Shown here one piece after another: positions 6,959-15,543 of a stretch of 64,000 nt of DNA (its first letter is position 1; every line of letters begins with the position of its first letter). The position numbers and the translations under genes were made by a program. This DNA comes from Flavobacterium sp. GSB-24. GTDB taxonomy: Bacteria; Bacteroidota; Bacteroidia; Flavobacteriales; Flavobacteriaceae. Below the pieces are notes generated by a model that did not search any database, had not been told where the DNA came from, and saw only the letters and a program-made list of their open reading frames with translations. The stretch is taken from positions 1,798,001-1,862,000 of the forward strand of contig NZ_AP027043.1 in assembly GCF_027924665.1 (NCBI RefSeq), written 5' to 3'.

Positions 6959-8560
6959 ATGAAAAACCAATTAGAAATTACCGAAAAGGCGATGGAGTTT
7001 TTAGCCGAAAAGAAGCTTCGTTATCCAAAGATCTGGACAGAAGAAGCGATTGCTTTTATAACTGAACTGCATAGAAAATTCGAATCACAGCGAAAACTAT
7101 TGCTTTTGCAGCGCGAGCAAAAACAAGTCACTTTTGATCAGGGAATTATGCCGGTTTTTATTCCTGAAACGAAAAGTATCAGAGAAGGCAATTGGACAGC
7201 AGGCGAAATTCCGAAAGATTTATTAGACCGAAGAGTAGAAATTACGGGACCCGTTGATCGCAAAATGATTATCAACGCTTTGAATTCGGGAGCAAAAACT
7301 TTTATGGCCGATTTTGAAGACAGCACTTCGCCAACCTGGCAAAATTTGATGGAAGGCCAGCTGAATTTAATCGATGCCGTAAATAAAACAATTACCCATA
7401 CCGATTTGGTGAAACAGAAGTCCTATCATTTAAATGAAAAAACGGCAACACTAATTGTGCGTCCAAGAGGTTTACATCTGCCGGAAAAACATCTTTTAAT
7501 TGAAGGAAAAGAAGTTTCGGGTTCGTTGGTAGATTTTGGTTTGTATGTTTTTCATAATCATAAACGACTTTTAGAAAACAATTCGGGACCATATTTCTAC
7601 ATTCCGAAATTAGAACATTATCTAGAAGCACGCTGGTGGAACAATGTAATTGATTTTACCGAGGATTATTTGAAGCTGAAAAGAGGAACTATAAAAGTGA
7701 CGGTTTTAATTGAAACGATTACAGCAAGTTTTCAGCTCGATGAAATTATTTACGAATTGAAAGAACATATTGTGGGCTTAAATTGTGGGCGCTGGGATTA
7801 TATTTTTTCATACATCAAAAAGTTTAGAAAAAATCCAAAATTCATCGTTCCAGACCGCGATCAGGTAAATATGACTTCGCCTTTTATGAATGCATATTCG
7901 AATCTGGTTATTCAAAGATGTCATAAAAGAGGCATACATGCCATTGGCGGAATGGCAGCGCAGATTCCGATTCGAAATAATGAAGAAGCTAATGCCATCG
8001 CTTTCGCGAAAGTGAAAACCGATAAAGAACGCGAAGTTCGAAACGGCCACGACGGAACTTGGGTAGCGCATCCGGATTTGGTTTCGCTTGCAAAAGAAAT
8101 CTTTGATAAAGGAATGCCAACTCCAAACCAGATTCATATTAAAAGAGAACATCGAAAAATTACAGAAGCAGATTTGATTGAACCACCAATCGGAATAATC
8201 ACTGAAAACGGCGTTCGAAAAAATATCAACGTAGGAGTTTTGTATCTGGCTTCATGGCTGAACGGTCAAGGCGCGGCAGCTTTGCATAATTTGATGGAAG
8301 ATGCCGCAACCGCAGAAATTTCGAGATCGCAATTATGGCAATGGCTTCAGAATAAAGTGGTTTTAGATAATGGACGAAAATTAGATTTGGCTTATTATCA
8401 TGAATTGGCTTTGGATGAATTCAGAAAAATCAAAGAGGAATTAGGAGAAGAAAATCACGAAAAACAACAATTTCCATTGGCTGAAAAAGTACTGGAAAGA
8501 TTAGTTGTAAATGCTGATTTCGTTGATTTCTTGACTATTCCATGCTACAAATATTTATAA
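6959..8560 (+). CDS. aceB: Malate synthase A
   Basis: It condenses glyoxylate with acetyl-CoA to malate, the second step of the glyoxylate shunt. The length of 533 residues fits the A-type enzyme. Recognisable pieces are ALNSGAKTFMADFEDSTSPT, IVRPRGLHL, VLIETITASFQLDEIIYEL with the catalytic-site Glu, GLNCGRWDYIFSYIKKF and RNGHDGTWVAHPDL. It is divergent from the RamB-like regulator and is followed 115 bp later by aceA on the same strand. Together they let the cell grow on acetate and fatty acids. Confidence 0.97.
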   Translation: MKNQLEITEKAMEFLAEKKLRYPKIWTEEAIAFITELHRKFESQRKLLLLQREQKQVTFDQGIMPVFIPETKSIREGNWTAGEIPKDLLDRRVEITGPVDRKMIINALNSGAKTFMADFEDSTSPTWQNLMEGQLNLIDAVNKTITHTDLVKQKSYHLNEKTATLIVRPRGLHLPEKHLLIEGKEVSGSLVDFGLYVFHNHKRLLENNSGPYFYIPKLEHYLEARWWNNVIDFTEDYLKLKRGTIKVTVLIETITASFQLDEIIYELKEHIVGLNCGRWDYIFSYIKKFRKNPKFIVPDRDQVNMTSPFMNAYSNLVIQRCHKRGIHAIGGMAAQIPIRNNEEANAIAFAKVKTDKEREVRNGHDGTWVAHPDLVSLAKEIFDKGMPTPNQIHIKREHRKITEADLIEPPIGIITENGVRKNINVGVLYLASWLNGQGAAALHNLMEDAATAEISRSQLWQWLQNKVVLDNGRKLDLAYYHELALDEFRKIKEELGEENHEKQQFPLAEKVLERLVVNADFVDFLTIPCYKYL

Positions 8561-8561
8561 A

Positions 8562-8637
8562 GAATTAAAAATTTAGAATTAAAAATTAAAAATGTTTTCA
8601 CGCAGATTTTTAATTTTTAATTCAAAATTTTTAATTG
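8562..8637. repeat. AT-rich nested hairpin between aceB and aceA
   Basis: An 18-bp inverted repeat (8576-8593 with 8606-8623) is nested inside AATTAAAAATTT (8563-8574) and AAATTTTTAATT (8626-8637). The loop carries CACGCAGATTTTT, part of a repeat seen elsewhere. It could attenuate read-through into aceA or stabilise mRNA ends. Confidence 0.55.
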
Positions 8638-8675
8638 AATAAAATGCTTTACTAACCACTTTAACTACACTATTT

Positions 8676-9956
8676 ATGAAAACAACAGAAGACAGAATTC
8701 AGGAATTGATTAACGATTGGATTACGAACCCGAGATGGAAAGGTGTTGAACGTCCTTATACTGCTGCCGAAGTAGTTACGCTTCAAGGTTCTTATCAAAT
8801 TGAGCATTCTATTGCTAAAATGGGAGCGCAAAAATTATGGAGAAAGTTAAAAAGTCAGGATTATGTTGCGGGGTTGGGCGCGTTAACTGGAAATCAGGCG
8901 ATTCAGGAAGTCGATGCGGGTTTAGAAGCGATTTATTTGAGCGGCTGGCAGGTTGCAGCAGATGCAAATCTGGCGGGAGAAATGTACCCAGACCAGTCGC
9001 TTTATCCCGTAAACAGCGTTCCTATGGTGGTAAAAAAAATCAATAACGCTTTATTACGCGCCGACCAAATTCAGACGGTAAATGAAGTTGAAGATAAAAA
9101 AGACTATTTGGTTCCGATTGTGGCTGATGCCGAAGCGGGTTTTGGCGGAAACTTAAATGCTTTCGAATTAATGAAATCTATGATTGAAGCTGGAGCTTCT
9201 GGAGTGCATTTTGAAGATCAGCTTAGTTCTGCTAAAAAGTGCGGACACTTGGGCGGAAAAGTTTTGGTGCCAACTCAGGAAGCGATTAATAAATTAATTG
9301 CAGCACGTTTGGCTTCGGATGTTATGGGCGTTTCAACTTTAATTGTAGCAAGAACCGATGCTGATGCGGCAAATTTATTAACAAGCGATGCAGACCCAAG
9401 AGACAGGAAATTTTTAACAGGTGAAAAAACTGCCGAAGGTTTCTTCTACGTTAAAAACGGAATTGATCAGGGAATTGCAAGAGGTTTGAGCTACGCGCCT
9501 TACGCTGATTTAATTTGGATGGAAACCAGCAATCCGGATTTGGATTATGCGAGAAAGTTTGCGACGGCTATGAAAAAAGAATTTCCAGATAAAATGCTGG
9601 CTTACAATTGTTCTCCTTCTTTCAACTGGGCTGCAAAATTATCAGTTGCGGAAATGGAAACGTTCAGGGAAGATTTGGCTGCAATGGGTTATAAATTCCA
9701 ATTTATTACTTTGGCAGGATTCCATGCTTTGAACACTAGTATGTTTGAATTGTCTAAAGCGTATAAAGAACGCGGCATGGCAGGATATTCTGAATTGCAG
9801 GAACGCGAATTCGCTTTACAGAAAAACGGATTCAGAGCGGTAAAACATCAGGCTTTTGTTGGAACTTCTTATTTTGATGCGGTTCAAAATACCGTAATGA
9901 TAGGAAAATCAACAATAACAGCGATGAAACATTCTACAGAGGTTGAGCAATTTTAA
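8676..9956 (+). CDS. aceA: Isocitrate lyase
   Basis: It cleaves isocitrate to glyoxylate and succinate, the first step of the glyoxylate shunt. At 426 residues it is the short bacterial form. The catalytic signature KKCGHLGGK (about residues 189-197) follows [13 protein letters not shown] and HFEDQLSSA. The [10 protein letters not shown] and YNCSPSFNW motifs are intact. It lies directly downstream of aceB and ends in its own hairpin terminator, so the two are likely co-expressed under the RamB-like regulator. Confidence 0.97.
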   Translation: MKTTEDRIQELINDWITNPRWKGVERPYTAAEVVTLQGSYQIEHSIAKMGAQKLWRKLKSQDYVAGLGALTGNQAIQEVDAGLEAIYLSGWQVAADANLAGEMYPDQSLYPVNSVPMVVKKINNALLRADQIQTVNEVEDKKDYLVPIVADAEAGFGGNLNAFELMKSMIEAGASGVHFEDQLSSAKKCGHLGGKVLVPTQEAINKLIAARLASDVMGVSTLIVARTDADAANLLTSDADPRDRKFLTGEKTAEGFFYVKNGIDQGIARGLSYAPYADLIWMETSNPDLDYARKFATAMKKEFPDKMLAYNCSPSFNWAAKLSVAEMETFREDLAAMGYKFQFITLAGFHALNTSMFELSKAYKERGMAGYSELQEREFALQKNGFRAVKHQAFVGTSYFDAVQNTVMIGKSTITAMKHSTEVEQF

Positions 9957-9960
9957 TTCA

Positions 9961-9992
9961 AAGGCCAGTTCAATGAACTGGTCTTATTTTTA
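9961..9992 (+). terminator. Terminator of aceA
   Basis: Stem CCAGTTCA with TGAACTGG, followed by TCTTATTTTT, immediately after the aceA stop. Confidence 0.75.
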
Positions 9993-10026
9993 GCCACAGA
10001 TTTACAGATTAAAAGGATTTCTTTTT

Positions 10027-10107
10027 GCCACGAATTACACAAATTTCCACGAATTTTATTTCAATTTTAAAGCAATTTAATTAGTGGAAATTTGTGTAAT
10101 TCGTGGC
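10027..10107. repeat. 24-bp perfect inverted repeat downstream of the Crp-like gene
   Basis: Arms at 10027-10050 and 10084-10107 match perfectly around a 33-bp spacer; the left arm begins GCCACGAATTACACAAATTT. A related ATTCGTG...AATTCGCGGC string occurs at about 29686-29713. It probably also ends transcription of the gene at 10119. Confidence 0.75.
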
Positions 10108-10118
10108 CAAAAAAAAAA

Positions 10119-10694
10119 TTATTTCTTCAAAAGTCTCGCTTTCATTTTGCTGAAAAATTCAGGCGTTACTCCAATAAAAGACGCAATTTGTTTTTGGGGA
10201 ACTTTGTGAATTAAGGTCCCGTATTTTTTACTGAATTTTTCGAAACGCTCTTCCGCAGGTAAACTTAAATTATCCATTAATCTTTGCTGATTGGCAACTA
10301 ATGAATTTTCAATTAGAATTCTGAAAAAGCGTTCCAGTTTTGGAATTTCAAGATACAATTGTTCCTGATTTTCTTTGGATAATGAAACCACTTCTGCTTC
10401 TTCCAAAACTTCAATAAAAAGCTGACCTGGTTTTTGCGAAAAATAACTGTACATATCGCTCATCCACCAGCCTTCGCAGGCAAATGAAAGTACATGCTCC
10501 ACAATATTATCGTTGATATTGAAACTTCGTAAAATTCCCGAATTAACGAAATAAGAGTGTTTGCAAACTTCGCCGGCATTCAATAAAATTGTTTTAGGTT
10601 TATAAGTATTCGTTTCTAGCTTAGATAAAAAAAGTGCCTGCTCTTCTGGTGTCAAAGAAACATGTTTAGCAATATTTTCGAGTATTAATGCCAT
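10119..10694 (-). CDS. Crp/Fnr-family transcriptional regulator
   Basis: A 191-residue one-component regulator. Residues ~20-120 form a cyclic-nucleotide-binding-type barrel (KTILLNAGEVCKHSYFVNSG, then VLSFACEGWWMSDMYSYFS). The C-terminal winged helix includes KQIASFIGVTPEFFSKMKAR. It lacks the Fnr iron-sulfur Cys cluster. Its start overlaps the preceding stop codon (TAATG), so it is translationally coupled to the small secreted protein and probably co-transcribed from purT. Confidence 0.9.
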   Translation of the reverse strand: MALILENIAKHVSLTPEEQALFLSKLETNTYKPKTILLNAGEVCKHSYFVNSGILRSFNINDNIVEHVLSFACEGWWMSDMYSYFSQKPGQLFIEVLEEAEVVSLSKENQEQLYLEIPKLERFFRILIENSLVANQQRLMDNLSLPAEERFEKFSKKYGTLIHKVPQKQIASFIGVTPEFFSKMKARLLKK

Positions 10695-11014
10695 TATTTT
10701 TTATCATCTATTAAGGTGAATGAAGTCGCTTTAAATCTATCGTTTACAATTTCTCCTGTAACAGAAGCTTTTCTAACGGCATTGCAAAAACCTTTTTCAG
10801 AGTGTGCGTCACCGTGATCATGAATAGTTGTTCCGTCAACAAAATAGGATTTGCCGTCAATTCGAACGGCCAAATCACAGCTTTTACCTTTCATTCCAAA
10901 TTGGCATTCTCCGCACGAAGCTTCAACTATTGTTGGTTTGTCAAATTTCTTTTTGGTTTGCGCTTGTGCTGTAATCCCGATAAACAGGAAAAGCGTGAAT
11001 ATAATTTTTTTCAT
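10694..11014 (-). CDS. Small secreted Cys/His-rich protein (DUF6370-like)
   Basis: A 106-residue exported protein. MKKIIFTLFLFIGITAQAQ is a clear signal peptide. The mature part holds SCGECQFGMKGKSC and then HDHGDAH and GFC, a Cys/His arrangement that suggests metal binding or a disulfide-linked fold. I place it near DUF6370 from memory of that family's layout; this needs a profile search. It sits 3 bp after purT and overlaps the Crp-like regulator's start by one base, so the three form one operon. Confidence 0.7.
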   Translation of the reverse strand: MKKIIFTLFLFIGITAQAQTKKKFDKPTIVEASCGECQFGMKGKSCDLAVRIDGKSYFVDGTTIHDHGDAHSEKGFCNAVRKASVTGEIVNDRFKATSFTLIDDKK

Positions 11015-11017
11015 TTC

Positions 11018-12178
11018 TTAAGAATTTACAGTTATTAATTTTGCCGTTTCTTTGGCGCGTTCTGTTACTTTTTCGATTGGAGTTATTAATGAATCATTCG
11101 CTAAAACAACGCCCATTCGGCGGTAGGGTCTTGAAGTTGGTTTTCCAAAAATCCTGAAATCAGTTTTTGGCAAAGCAGCGACTTTTTCAATTCCGCTGAA
11201 AGTTGGATTTGTCGAATCTTCTGATGCTAAAATTACAGCACTTGCTCCGGCTTTTTCTAATGTAATCTCGAAAATTGGAAGACTTAAAATTGCTCTCAAA
11301 TGCAATTCAAATTCATTGAAATTCTGCGTTCCGGCCAAAGTTACCATTCCGGTATCATGCGGGCGAGGAGAAAGTTCAGAGAAATAAACACCTTCATTAG
11401 TCAGGAAAAATTCAACACCAAAAAGTCCCGCACCGCCAAGAGCTTCGGTAATTTTTTCGGCCATATCCTGTGCTTCGTACAAATCAGCTTCAGAAACTTG
11501 CGCCGGCTGCCAGCTTTCCTGATAATCGCCACGTTCTTGTCTGTGTCCAATTGGGGCGCAAAATAGCGTTGGATTTCCATTTTGGGTAATCGTCAAAAGG
11601 GTAATCTCAGAATGAAAATCAACAAAAGCTTCTACAATAACTTCGATAACATCGCCACGTGAACCTGCAACGGCATATTGCCATGCTTTTTCAATATCGC
11701 TTTCTGTTTTTATAGTCGATTGTCCTTTTCCTGATGAAGACATCAAAGGTTTTACCACGCACGGAATTCCAACTTCCTGAACGGCTTTTTGTAATTCTTC
11801 TGCAGATGTTGCGTATTGATATTTGGCTGTTTTTAAACCTAATTCTTTTGCGGCTAAATCACGGATTGCCTTACGGTTCATGGTAAAGTTTGCCGCTTTC
11901 GCTGAAGGAACGACTGTGATTCCCTGCTTTTCGTAATCGTAAAAACGTTCGGTTCGAATGGCTTCTATTTCTGGAACTATAAAATCTGGTTTGTGTTTGG
12001 CTACGATTCGGTCTAAAGCTTCGCCGTCAAGCATATTGATGACTTCAAAACCGTGTGCAACTTGCATCGCTGGAGCATTTTCGTAACTGTCAACAGCTAT
12101 TATGGTTTGTCCGATTCGTTGTGCGGCAATGACAAATTCTTTGCCTAATTCGCCTGAACCTAGGAGTAGTATTTTCAT
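11018..12178 (-). CDS. purT: Formate-dependent GAR transformylase PurT
   Basis: An ATP-grasp enzyme that makes formyl-GAR from GAR, formate and ATP in purine synthesis. The 386-residue form starts [14 protein letters not shown] at 12178. The ATP-grasp core shows [14 protein letters not shown], then [11 protein letters not shown] and [11 protein letters not shown] with [15 protein letters not shown]. An in-frame extension to 12265 is rejected because it runs into a CGCAAAG-type intergenic repeat and has no family counterpart. A small secreted protein and a Crp-like regulator follow in the same direction. Confidence 0.96.
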   Translation of the reverse strand: MKILLLGSGELGKEFVIAAQRIGQTIIAVDSYENAPAMQVAHGFEVINMLDGEALDRIVAKHKPDFIVPEIEAIRTERFYDYEKQGITVVPSAKAANFTMNRKAIRDLAAKELGLKTAKYQYATSAEELQKAVQEVGIPCVVKPLMSSSGKGQSTIKTESDIEKAWQYAVAGSRGDVIEVIVEAFVDFHSEITLLTITQNGNPTLFCAPIGHRQERGDYQESWQPAQVSEADLYEAQDMAEKITEALGGAGLFGVEFFLTNEGVYFSELSPRPHDTGMVTLAGTQNFNEFELHLRAILSLPIFEITLEKAGASAVILASEDSTNPTFSGIEKVAALPKTDFRIFGKPTSRPYRRMGVVLANDSLITPIEKVTERAKETAKLITVNS

Positions 12179-12229
12179 TTTGGAGTGTTGTATTGTTTGA
12201 GTAGTAAAAGTACAGAAAAATGCTTTTAA

Positions 12230-12268
12230 CCGCAAAGTTCGCAAAGAATTACGCGAAGAACGCAAAGT
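12230..12268. repeat. CGCAAAG intergenic repeat upstream of purT
   Basis: Three CGCAAAG units (CCGCAAAGTTCGCAAAGAA, then GAACGCAAAG) in tandem. A similar CTTTGCGACTTCGCG string stands at about 4948. This is the noncoding leader of purT. Confidence 0.55.
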
Positions 12269-12378
12269 TTTTGTTTTTAAGTTAAAATAAGGTTCATAGA
12301 GGTTTCACGCAGATTTTGCAGATCGAGCAGATTTTTTTTAATTTGAAATTTAATTTTTAGGTAAACTAACCGTATAGT

Positions 12379-12418
12379 TTGTCATTTCGATCCCGAAGCC
12401 TCGGGATCGAAATGACAA
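12379..12418. repeat. 40-bp perfect palindrome with AGCC loop
   Basis: Arms TTGTCATTTCGATCCCGA and TCGGGATCGAAATGACAA pair perfectly around AGCC. A sister copy at 31055-31098 differs at paired positions (CATTTCG/CGAAATG versus CAATTCG/CGAATTG), so pairing is kept. The tail GATTGTGAGAA is shared with 4898-4908. Confidence 0.85.
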
Positions 12419-12460
12419 GATTGTGAGAAATTATAAATATAAAAGTTCTTGTTAATTCGT

Positions 12461-12550
12461 TTGCGTGAGGGATAGAAGTGGAAAGCCCACAGCCTGACGA
12501 AGGAAGTGCGAGGACTTGTAACGGATAGCCCGACCCGGAGGGACACGCCC
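12461..12550 (+). ncRNA. Structured RNA candidate, possibly Flavo-1-like
   Basis: This segment is richer in G and C than its surroundings and codes for nothing plausible. GCGTG (12463-12467) can pair with CACGC (12544-12548) as a closing stem. Inside are two similar hairpins, GTGG-aaagc-CCAC (12478-12490) and CGG-atagc-CCG (12522-12532), sharing the motif GGA(A/T)AGCCC. From memory this resembles a repeated flavobacterial RNA motif such as Rfam Flavo-1, which I could not check. A strong terminator hairpin follows at 12551. The strand is inferred from the motif order. Confidence 0.55.
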
Positions 12551-12598
12551 AAAATACAAAACCGATACTTCTTTTAAAAAGTATCGGTTTTGTATTTT
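12551..12598. terminator. Long hairpin terminator after the U32 gene
   Basis: A perfect 20-bp stem ACAAAACCGATACTT with AAGTATCGGTTTTGT, extended by AAAAT/ATTTT. It directly follows the U32 stop on the minus strand and could also end the RNA candidate on the plus strand. Confidence 0.85.
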
Positions 12599-14471
12599 AA
12601 TGAAAATGATCTTCTTCAATCTCAAATTCAGCATCTTTTTCCCAAATTTCCATTTCACAAGGCTTGCAATTGAATTTTAGTTTATACTCTAATTCTCCTT
12701 GCTTTAGTACTAATGGTTCTTTTACCTTGACACCCACTATGTCTTTTTGGTGTATCGGACATTTTTTTAATTCGTACTTGATGCAGTATTTGGTTGTCAT
12801 TACACGAGATTTTCCTGGATCCCATTGTAATTCAAATGCTTTTTCGATTTCGGTAACACCGTGACGTTCGTAGAATTTACGAGCGGTTTTGTTTGAAACA
12901 TTGTACATGAAATCTAATTTTGTTTCAGGATACGGATGTGACGTTTTTACCAATTGGTGTTCTTCGCGTTTGTAGTTCGCCAAACGAATTTCAGTTAACT
13001 GATCGTAAACAGTTCTTCGCATTTCGTTGATTTTTGAAATAGGAAGGAACCAGTTTTGAGAAAACATAATATTGATTTCATCAGCTTTGTAAGGTGTAAA
13101 ACCTGTTTTTGCTAATTGCGTTTTGATATTTTCTTCGATAGATTCGCCTGTTTTGGTCTGCTCTTTTGCGTATTCTAAATTTACGACGCTTACATTTCCG
13201 TCTTCATCGGTTGCGATTAATTCGAAACCATTTTCAGTTTCAGTAAGTAATAAAGTGGTACTTAATTTACGAACTGCACTGTCTTCTCTTTCTACAATTT
13301 TGATAAAAGCGGCGTCATTATTTCTATAAATGAAAGTTCCGTCTTTAACTTCTTTTAAAACGTTTGGGTATAATTTGCCGTTTTCGGCTTTGTTTACATA
13401 GATTCCGTCGGCTTCATTGTTTTCGTTGATAAAACAAAGTCCGTCACCGTTGTTTAGTAATTCGCCGTTTTCGATTTCGTATGCATTTCCAACAGTTCTG
13501 ATCAATTTACCAATATACTGCCCTTTTGATTTTGGACTTTCCCAAGAACCAATCGAGCTGTGTCTGTCGTTTACGAAATAATCAGTATAACCACGGTTGA
13601 AAGTTCTGCTTAGAGAAGAATCAAAAGTGTAGGTACAAGTTCCCGAAGAAGCTTTCATGTATTTTTCGCTTCCAGCTCCTTCTAAAAAGCTGTCTAGTTT
13701 TTGACGTAAGTAAGAAACGTTGTTTTTAACATAAACAACATCTTTTAATCTTCCTTCAATTTTAAAAGAAACAATTCCGGCTTCAATCAAATTCGGAATT
13801 TGTTCTGAAATATCTAAATCTTTTATCGAAAGTAAGTGACTGTTTCTGATTAAAGTTTCTCCGTTTCCGTCGATTAAGTTATACGGTAAACGACAGTTTT
13901 GCGCACAAGAACCACGGTTGGCGCTGCGTTCTCCGTTGGCTACACTCATATAACAATTCCCGCTGAATGAAACACATAAAGCTCCAGTTACGAAAAATTC
14001 TAATTCAACATCAGCATGATCGTAAATTGTTTTAATTTGGTGCAGGTTCAATTCACGTGCTAAAACCACACGTTTGATTCCGGCATCTTTAAGGAATTTA
14101 ATTTTATCGGCATCACGATTATTGGCTTGTGTACTGGCGTGAAGTACGATCGGAGGTAAGTCCATTTCCATAATTGCCATATCCTGAATAATCAGGGCAT
14201 CGACACCAATATCGTATAATTCCCAAATCATTGAGCGACACGTTTCCAGTTCGTTATCGTACAATATGGTATTCATTACAACAAAAACCTGAGCATTAAA
14301 TAAATGCGCATATTGTACCAAAGCAGCAACATCTTCAATAGAATTGTTGGCATTAGAACGCGCACCAAACTGCGGTGCACCAATATAAACTGCATCGGCG
14401 CCACTGTTTATGGCGGCCATTCCTCCAATTAAATCTTTAGCAGGAGCTAATATTTCAATTTTCTTCTTCAT
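12597..14471 (-). CDS. Peptidase U32 family protein
   Basis: A 624-residue member of the U32 family. The N-terminal TIM-barrel half begins IEILAPAKDLIGGMAAINSG and shows GADAVYIGAPQFGARSNA, VLHASTQANNRDADKIKFL and GALCVSFSGNCYMSVANGER. Cys residues (GSCAQNC; CIKYELKKC; CKPC near the end) could bind a cluster. Relatives such as TrhP and RlhA hydroxylate tRNA or rRNA, and others are called collagenase-like proteases. The long C-terminal part is closer in size to RlhA, but the substrate cannot be told. Confidence 0.88.
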   Translation of the reverse strand: MKKKIEILAPAKDLIGGMAAINSGADAVYIGAPQFGARSNANNSIEDVAALVQYAHLFNAQVFVVMNTILYDNELETCRSMIWELYDIGVDALIIQDMAIMEMDLPPIVLHASTQANNRDADKIKFLKDAGIKRVVLARELNLHQIKTIYDHADVELEFFVTGALCVSFSGNCYMSVANGERSANRGSCAQNCRLPYNLIDGNGETLIRNSHLLSIKDLDISEQIPNLIEAGIVSFKIEGRLKDVVYVKNNVSYLRQKLDSFLEGAGSEKYMKASSGTCTYTFDSSLSRTFNRGYTDYFVNDRHSSIGSWESPKSKGQYIGKLIRTVGNAYEIENGELLNNGDGLCFINENNEADGIYVNKAENGKLYPNVLKEVKDGTFIYRNNDAAFIKIVEREDSAVRKLSTTLLLTETENGFELIATDEDGNVSVVNLEYAKEQTKTGESIEENIKTQLAKTGFTPYKADEINIMFSQNWFLPISKINEMRRTVYDQLTEIRLANYKREEHQLVKTSHPYPETKLDFMYNVSNKTARKFYERHGVTEIEKAFELQWDPGKSRVMTTKYCIKYELKKCPIHQKDIVGVKVKEPLVLKQGELEYKLKFNCKPCEMEIWEKDAEFEIEEDHFH

Positions 14472-14884
14472 TTTTAGAACTTTAGGCTTTTGTGGTATTC
14501 ACGGAAAAAAGTTTGCAAAGTTCTTATAAATATTTCGAGTTTGCTAATGATGGAGGGATTTTTTTGAAATTGTTAACTTAATATGGAATGATGATGATTA
14601 AGAGAATATTTTTGAGATTTAACCTAATAGGAAAAGAATATCCCGCAGTAAATCCCCGAAAGAATATTCAGAAGCAAGGTTTCTGCAGAAAGAAACTCAA
14701 ATTTCTATATATTTTTTTGGTTCCAATGCAAGTCCAGACTTATGAAAATATAGGGTAAAATACCTTATTTAATATTTCATATACTACGAAAAATAATATT
14801 TATTTTTCAGTTTTAAAACAAAAAAACCGCCCGATCCTAAAACCGAGCAGTTTTCAAAAAAAAAAGCATGAATCGATCGATCGA
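14472..14884. other. Noncoding gap of about 410 bp
   Basis: No gene is seen on either strand. It holds a weak -7-like GAACTTTG for the U32 gene near 14515, an isolated palindrome TTTCTGCAGAAA near 14680, and the terminator of the DUF2383 gene at 14821-14865. ATCGATCGATCGATT near 14872 is a simple GATC run. Confidence 0.6.
14821..14865 (-). terminator. Terminator of the DUF2383 gene
   Basis: On the minus strand AAAACTGCTCGGTTTTAGG pairs imperfectly with CGGGCGGTTTT, followed by a T run. Confidence 0.7.
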
Positions 14885-15340
14885 TTAATTCGCTCTCATT
14901 TTAATTTGTGATAATGTGTTTTGAATACTGTTTAACTGTTTTGAAACAACTGAAACTTGGCTGTATTCAAGATGGTTTTCTTCGAGTGCCATTTTGTATT
15001 TTTCAATTGCAGCTTCTTCACCTGTAACGCAAGCATTAATGATAGCTTCTGTATCTCCTCCTGTAAATGATGATTTAATATCAATCCATGCACGATGTAA
15101 GGCTCCTAATGGTCCACCGCCAGAAGTATCTGTTGATTTTCCTAATTTATTGATCTCGTCTTGTAATTCAACAATAAATAAAGCTCTTTCTCTAGCATAT
15201 TCTAGAAAGTCAGTTTTCATTGCTGGATTTTCTACGTGCTCTGCAGCGTTGGTATATCCTAATTTTCCGTCTTCAAGAATTGAAATTAATCCTTCTAAAG
15301 TTTTAACTGCTTCTTTTGTGGTTTCATCTGTATGTATCAT
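14885..15340 (-). CDS. DUF2383 (PA2169-like) four-helix-bundle protein
   Basis: A 151-residue, mostly helical cytoplasmic protein. Acidic and Glu-rich helices such as LEGLISILEDGKLGYTNAAE, FLEYARERALFIVELQDEI and ACVTGEEAAIEKYKMALEE have ferritin-like spacing (E..Y...ER, EE...KY). A GTDTSGGGP-type loop (KSTDTSGGGPLGALHRAW) splits the bundle, as in PA2169. Such proteins are often linked to stress or stationary phase; metal binding is possible but unproven. The gene is monocistronic, with a hairpin terminator. Confidence 0.85.
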   Translation of the reverse strand: MIHTDETTKEAVKTLEGLISILEDGKLGYTNAAEHVENPAMKTDFLEYARERALFIVELQDEINKLGKSTDTSGGGPLGALHRAWIDIKSSFTGGDTEAIINACVTGEEAAIEKYKMALEENHLEYSQVSVVSKQLNSIQNTLSQIKMRAN

Positions 15341-15543
15341 GACTAATAGTTTTTAAATTAATACATTACAAAGTTGGCAATTATTAATCGGTCTGTTTTA
15401 CAGGATTATAGCTGAGGTTTTACAATATTGTGGAATGGGAATTTTGAAAGTTATATTTTTTCGATTTTTACAAATTAGCAGATGTTGTAACCAAAAAATG
15501 ACTTAAGTCGTCAAAAGGTTATCAATCATTAATCAATAAAAAA

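Noticed and set aside
12179..12265. N-terminal extension of purT
   Set aside because: Made of CGCAAAG repeat sequence; family homology starts at [14 protein letters not shown].
12452..12658. 68-codon minus-strand frame across the RNA candidate and terminator
   Set aside because: It overlaps the end of the U32 gene in another frame, runs through two strong hairpins, and has no plausible protein features.
14868..14886. GATC-rich run as a methylation or attachment site
   Set aside because: A short simple ATCG repeat next to a stop codon, with no partner copy or associated genes.
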